Of a stretch of 64,000 nt of DNA, positions 63,001 through 64,000 are shown in pieces. Location of the stretch: positions 1 to 64,000 of the forward strand of contig JAVYIG010002537.1 in assembly GCA_035222895.1 (NCBI GenBank). Direction: 5' to 3'. The translations under genes were made by a program, and so were the position numbers. The notes beneath the pieces were generated by a model. The model searched no databases, had not been told where the DNA came from, and was given only the letters and a program-made list of their open reading frames with translations. The DNA is from Strongylocentrotus droebachiensis. Its lineage: Eukaryota > Echinodermata > Echinoidea > Camarodonta > Strongylocentrotidae. Position 1 is the first letter of the stretch. Every line of letters begins with the position of its first letter.

Positions 63001-63285
63001 TCACTGGCAAGTGGTTATCTCATCAAATCAGCTCTTAATTAACATAAGAAAAAGGGCATCATGGGGGATCAACGGGAACCGCTTAGGCATTGTTGGCTGT
63101 ATAGAGGGCGCAAGTAGCTATAAGTAGTGCAGAGGGGCTTTAAAAAGGACTTAATTCATGACAAAGATAAGGGTATACCAGGAAGTCAAAACTCACCCTG
63201 GCTCTCTAGCTGATCTTCTATCCACCTCTTGGTGCCATGATAGTTGAACTTGCCTCCTCCAGACAGGAAGAACAGCAGGTTATAC
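45945..63285 (-). CDS. NCLN: Nicalin, 3' half (5' exons outside the window)
   Basis: Nicalin is a type I ER membrane protein of the M28 aminopeptidase-like/nicastrin-related fold. With NOMO and TMEM147 it forms a translocon-associated complex, and it was first described as a Nodal-signalling antagonist. Eight exons join in frame: 63285-63197, 61336-61212, 59766-59576, 50641-50527, 49654-49491, 48186-48133, 46871-46793 and 46007-45945, giving 292 residues. Recognised family stretches are YNLLFF-SGGGKFNY-GTKRW, LCLDT-G, HVSKPP-EG, FSMVHKRINL, LAWEHERF, SRVDS, LSRYLKDVK, KADKR-PE-VFYD, and the C-terminal membrane segment VKPAVFDLFLAAGIASYLGL, followed by a basic tail ending KKPKIH. Nothing in the coding sequence is broken. 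The 8.9 kb intron between 50642 and 59575 is unusually repeat-laden. Confidence 0.95.
46050..46431 (+). mobile_element. TTAA-flanked repeat (382 bp), inverted partner of 63306-63689
   Basis: TTAA at 46046-46049 and 46432-46435. It is co-linear, in inverted orientation, with 63306-63689 over its full length (shared GAGGCACTTCATGAT, AACACTACAG-CTATTGGG, CATGACTTTTACAAGCC). It lies within the intron just upstream of the terminal nicalin exon. Confidence 0.88.
46793..46871 (-). CDS. NCLN: Nicalin exon encoding the C-terminal membrane segment
   Basis: Acceptor TGTTTTATTTCAG, donor GTACAA|GTAAGT. Completes AA|T (Asn) and reads VKPAVFDLFLAAGIASYLGL then IYLAVQ. Leaves in phase 0. Confidence 0.95.
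46912..47278 (-). mobile_element. MITE family 'GGTAAAGACC', complete copy 2 (inverted)
   Basis: 367 bp with TTAA on both sides (46908-46911 and 47279-47282). It is the reverse complement of 14005-14371 with few differences, suggesting fairly recent activity. Confidence 0.93.
48133..48186 (-). CDS. NCLN: Nicalin exon (PEYVFYD)
   Basis: Acceptor TTTCATTTTCAG, donor GCTTACAA|GTAAGT. Short exon of 54 nt reading EPEYVFYDGLKFTVHAY. Completes AG|G (Arg) from the upstream exon. Confidence 0.93.
48556..48709. mobile_element. GGGCCC-ended MITE, 154 bp
   Basis: GGGCCCTGTTTCATAAAT is matched inverted by ATTTATGAAACAGGGCCC. Related in its ends to the element at 34263-34395. Confidence 0.85.
49144..49480 (+). 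mobile_element. tRNA-derived SINE (His-like head), full length
   Basis: GTCGTGGTCGAGTGGATATG, then GTACTGTGAATCACAAG with a GTG anticodon-like loop and GCAGTTCAAGTCCCGC as B box. It continues into GGCAAAACATTGATCTACATTTGCC, an integrator-like 3' body and an (ATT)n tail. The same family occurs at 61371 (+), 53028 (-) and 57968 (- fragment). Confidence 0.82.
49491..49654 (-). CDS. NCLN: Nicalin exon (LSRYLKDVK)
   Basis: Acceptor AATTGCTAG, donor GACAAGAG|GTATAG. Reads DVNKDSIDSWIKYISSEPRS, then LLTKDEPLLNTL, LSRYLKDVK and KADKR. Enters in phase 0 and leaves in phase 2. Confidence 0.95.
50277..50461 (+). mobile_element. TTAA MITE family 'AGCCCC', copy c
   Basis: TTAA on the left and a mutated TTGA on the right. 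Body shared with the other copies (TATAGAGGGCGCAAGTAGCT). Confidence 0.88.
50527..50641 (-). CDS. NCLN: Nicalin exon (SRVDSSK)
   Basis: Acceptor CTTTCTTAG, donor GGCTAT|GTAAGT. Completes AT|C (Ile) and reads SRVDSSKLARNVKIIAETLA, ending VFVDGY. A decayed copy of its first ~50 coding bases and upstream intron lies at about 57566-57770. Confidence 0.95.
50786..50823. repeat. Left copy of a perfect 38-bp inverted repeat
   Basis: Identical in inverted orientation to 57215-57252, about 6.4 kb away. It starts ACATATCGTCACCG and ends CTCGTGGCC. Nearby CGTTTTCACGAAGTG repeats at 51057 and 51121 extend the weaker homology inward. Confidence 0.9.
53028..53220 (-). mobile_element. tRNA-derived SINE, minus-strand copy
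   Basis: Inverted version of the 49144 and 61371 family: AGAGTGGCAAATGTAGAT, TTGCCAAAAGACATTA, GGCGGGACTTGAACC and an ATT-type tail on the left. Confidence 0.8.
54823..56280. repeat. Diverged tandem duplication, unit about 775 bp
   Basis: Unit 1 starts at 54823 and unit 2 at 55598, both with GATGAAACAAC-CAAATTAGT. Later shared blocks are GCCTGTCATC, AAGTAGCTCAA, GCTAAAAGCTCTCCAC, ATTCTACTGGTAAA and GGTTGGAT-TCC. Unit 2 carries longer poly-C runs (about 55627, 55705, 55963). Confidence 0.8.
57215..57252. repeat. Right copy of the 38-bp inverted repeat
   Basis: Perfect reverse complement of 50786-50823. Its inner neighbour at 57042-57060 (AGCGCACTTCGTGAAAACG) is the inverted match of 51121-51139. 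A consensus CRE, TGACGTCA, is at 57096-57103. Confidence 0.9.
57255..57558. mobile_element. Short TIR element, about 304 bp
   Basis: TACCTGCCAAC at the left end and GTTGGCAGGTA at the right. No transposase ORF. It abuts the 38-bp repeat, suggesting insertion beside it. The family is not assigned. Confidence 0.6.
57566..57770 (-). pseudogene. Decayed duplicate of a nicalin exon start and its upstream intron
   Basis: 57586-57620 aligns with the first ~50 coding bases of the exon at 50527-50641 (CTCC-T-CA-A-TT-G-TGGAAT-CACCCT pattern), followed by an acceptor-like TTGTTCTAG. The block at about 57712-57760 (GATGAACAAGAGC, then TTGCAAACTTGG) aligns with 50706-50750. The coding frame is degraded and no donor matches, so it is probably not used. 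Confidence 0.6.
58129..58395 (+). mobile_element. Non-LTR retrotransposon 3' fragment, copy 1
   Basis: Encodes RQLQFMGHVARKEGQGNLAL, then GRRSRGRRR, then an in-frame stop, then ELWNSMITKVNRYGT and a terminal stop. This is the typical C-terminus of animal LINE reverse-transcriptase ORFs (Gly-His-Val and basic GRRSRGR-type motif). It is broken and has no RT domain. Confidence 0.75.
58566..58803 (+). mobile_element. Non-LTR retrotransposon 3' fragment, copy 2
   Basis: Duplicate of the preceding fragment with an internal deletion between GGTCAC and CTTGCTTTGG, ending at the same CGATATGGCACTTAG stop. Confidence 0.75.
58955..59634. repeat. 68-bp minisatellite made of a nicalin exon end and its donor site
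   Basis: Ten tandem units start at 58955 and every 68 bases to 59567. Each unit, on the minus strand, holds about the last 60 coding bases of exon 59576-59766 and then GTATGTATCT. Units differ by single bases (CTAGAGG, CTCGAGG or CTGGAGG). The unit at 59295 has GAATGT in place of GTATGT, so its donor is lost. Nearly all units keep the splice site. Confidence 0.95.
59576..59766 (-). CDS. NCLN: Nicalin exon (FSMVHKRINL), 3' end embedded in a minisatellite
   Basis: Acceptor CATCTCCTCCTCAG, donor GATGACAT|GTATGT at 59575-59570. Reads ELEAITKSVNPSM, FSMVHKRINL, LAWEHERF and then LSHLPSYDSASRSTITDD. Joins AT|C (Ile) to the exon at 50641. The donor was chosen because it is the first in the array and keeps frame. 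Using a later unit adds 68 nt per unit, shifts frame, and reading through reaches a stop at about 59461. Confidence 0.93.
59828..60060 (+). mobile_element. tRNA-Thr-like SINE with (CTA)n tail
   Basis: GATAGCTCAGTTGGTAGAGC (A box), CTTGTAAACC (TGT anticodon-like loop) and CGGGTTCGACATC (B box), then an unrelated body and a (CTA)n run at about 60038-60058. Acceptor-stem pairing is poor and the 3' body marks a SINE. Confidence 0.82.
60165..60400 (+). mobile_element. LINE 3' end (CR1/L2-like C-terminus)
   Basis: Reads FSYAATVLWNNLQEFRSNLK then TYLFSTL and stop, the usual last residues of CR1/L2-type reverse-transcriptase ORFs. An untranslated tail with GGCGCTATTA and an (ATT)n run follows. Confidence 0.7.
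61212..61336 (-). CDS. NCLN: Nicalin exon (LCLDT-G)
   Basis: Acceptor TTTCTTTCGTAG, donor CTGCAG|GTATGT. Completes G|AG (Glu) and reads SSLLSDVSYVLCLDTIGAGD then LYLHVSKPPKEG. Leaves in phase 0. Confidence 0.95.
61371..61662 (+). mobile_element. tRNA-derived SINE, full length
   Basis: Same family as 49144-49480: GTAGAGGTGTTGTGG, GTCTGCGGTTCGAATCC (B box), GGCAAGACATTGATCTACAT, TGTGCGCTATATAAATATCC and an (ATT)n tail. Confidence 0.82.
61890..62046 (-). mobile_element. TTAA MITE family 'AGCCCC', copy d (inverted, internally deleted)
   Basis: TTAA on both sides. It is the inverted form of the family body (CCTCTATATAG, GGTCCCCCATGATCC, GGTCTAATCCCTCC), shorter than the other copies. Confidence 0.85.
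62411..62775 (-). mobile_element. Non-LTR retrotransposon ORF2 C-terminal fragment
   Basis: Encodes CEDMNHAFIECKLIEPF, then FWIIYKLIVKRNI, then REIIKRMESKSN-type basic sequence and a stop. The E-x3-H-x4-C spacing followed by a hydrophobic block and Lys/Arg tail resembles the C-terminus of L1/Tx1-like elements. A stop lies just upstream and no RT domain is present, so it is a dead fragment. Confidence 0.6.
62952..63139 (+). mobile_element. TTAA MITE family 'AGCCCC', copy e
   Basis: Starts AGCCCCTCTGCACTAGTTTG and ends GTAGTGCAGAGGGGCT, with TTAA on both sides. 188 bp, the same length as copy b. Confidence 0.93.
63197..63285 (-). CDS. NCLN: Nicalin exon (SGGGKFNY), first in the window
   Basis: Acceptor TTTGTTGTTTAG, donor GCCAGG|GTGAGT. 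Enters with one base completing a codon from an exon beyond the window and reads YNLLFFLSGGGKFNYHGTKR then WIEDQLESQ. Leaves in phase 1. Confidence 0.96.
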
Positions 63286-63305
63286 CTAAACAACAAACAT
63301 ATTAA

Positions 63306-63689
63306 AGGCATCGTTTAACAATGTTAAATCTAAGATGAATGGCCCTACGTGTTATCAGTGTTTGTGAGATGGTGTAATATTGAAGCCCTAAAAAAATTGC
63401 TCTTCAAAATGATCATGAAGTGCCTCAAAAAAGAAAAAAATCTTTGAGTGACCGGTTTTAATTTACCGGTACTCATTTCCCCCAATAGGCTGTAGTGTTA
63501 TAAAAAACGTTAGGAAAATGCAAAATTTGATTTTGATTTCTAATCATAAATATCTTGATAATCAGACAGGCAATCGGCTTGTAAAAGTCATGGGGTTCCT
63601 GACTGCCCTAAAGGTTTATAATTATCATTACAGCATGAGCTAAATTCAGGATTTTGTTTCAGAATCTGAGACAAAGATACACAATCCCT
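63306..63689 (-). mobile_element. TTAA-flanked repeat (384 bp), inverted partner of 46050-46431
   Basis: TTAA at 63302-63305 and 63690-63693. It is the reverse complement of the element at 46050-46431, with moderate divergence. Confidence 0.88.
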
Positions 63690-63693
63690 TTAA

Positions 63694-64000
63694 GGACTCT
63701 TCAAACGGATTAGGACCCTACCTAGAGTGACCTTACAGTCTTAATGATGAGTATATCATATGGTAGGAAATGGTACCTTGTGTATACAACAACATTTGAC
63801 TTCTTATAAGAAGCACTGTATTGGAATTTTGGACCTGTCCAGGATACCGGTGCTTCCTTTACCGGTACACTCTCTTGTCTCAATGTAAAAGACAATGGAA
63901 TCAGAAGAAAAATGTTGGAGGGAAAGTTGAAACTCTCTTTGATATAGGACTATCTGCTGAAATACATGGAAAACTGTGAAACTAGGGAATTTGGGGTAAA
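63694..64000 (-). other. Nicalin intron, window edge
   Basis: No exon seen. The upstream nicalin exons lie beyond the window. Confidence 0.6.

Overview
This window looks like nuclear DNA from an invertebrate animal, most likely a marine deuterostome such as a sea urchin. The evidence is three spliced or single-exon animal-type genes with GT-AG introns, an AT-rich background, many CT/GA microsatellites, long poly-G/poly-C runs, several tRNA-derived SINE families and many short inverted-repeat (MITE-like) elements. The species cannot be fixed from the sequence alone. There is no operon, CRISPR array or other prokaryotic architecture.

Layout. Bases 1-7300 are repeats: a diverged segmental duplication, a 1.6 kb fold-back element inserted in one copy, and CT arrays. 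An intact class A amine-type GPCR (7516-8916, + strand) has its whole coding region in one exon, probably behind a 5' UTR intron. Bases 8917-14992 are its presumed 3' UTR and several MITEs. A six-exon minus-strand gene follows (coding exons between 14993 and 28011). Every junction reads in frame and gives a 414-residue basic, proline-rich protein that I do not recognise. A second candidate first exon lies at 38720-38794. It would give a 394-residue isoform and ends in nearly the same peptide (SNNPHP) as the first exon at 27877-28011. Four RFX X-box-like sites lie in the introns and 5' region of this gene, so a ciliary role is possible, but that is inference.

From 45945 to the right edge the minus strand carries the 3' half of nicalin (NCLN), with eight coding exons visible. 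Nicalin is an ER membrane protein that works with NOMO and TMEM147 near the translocon. Its 5' exons lie beyond base 64000. Its introns are crowded with TTAA-flanked MITEs, SINEs and LINE 3' ends. They also hold a decayed copy of one of its exons, a perfect 38-bp inverted repeat 6.4 kb apart, and a 68-bp minisatellite.

The most unusual structure is that minisatellite (58955-59634). Ten tandem units run into the 3' end of a nicalin exon. Each unit repeats the last ~60 coding bases plus the GTATGT donor splice site, so the real donor is followed by a row of near-identical decoys. Next to it, larger duplicated units join an exon tail to a LINE 3' end.
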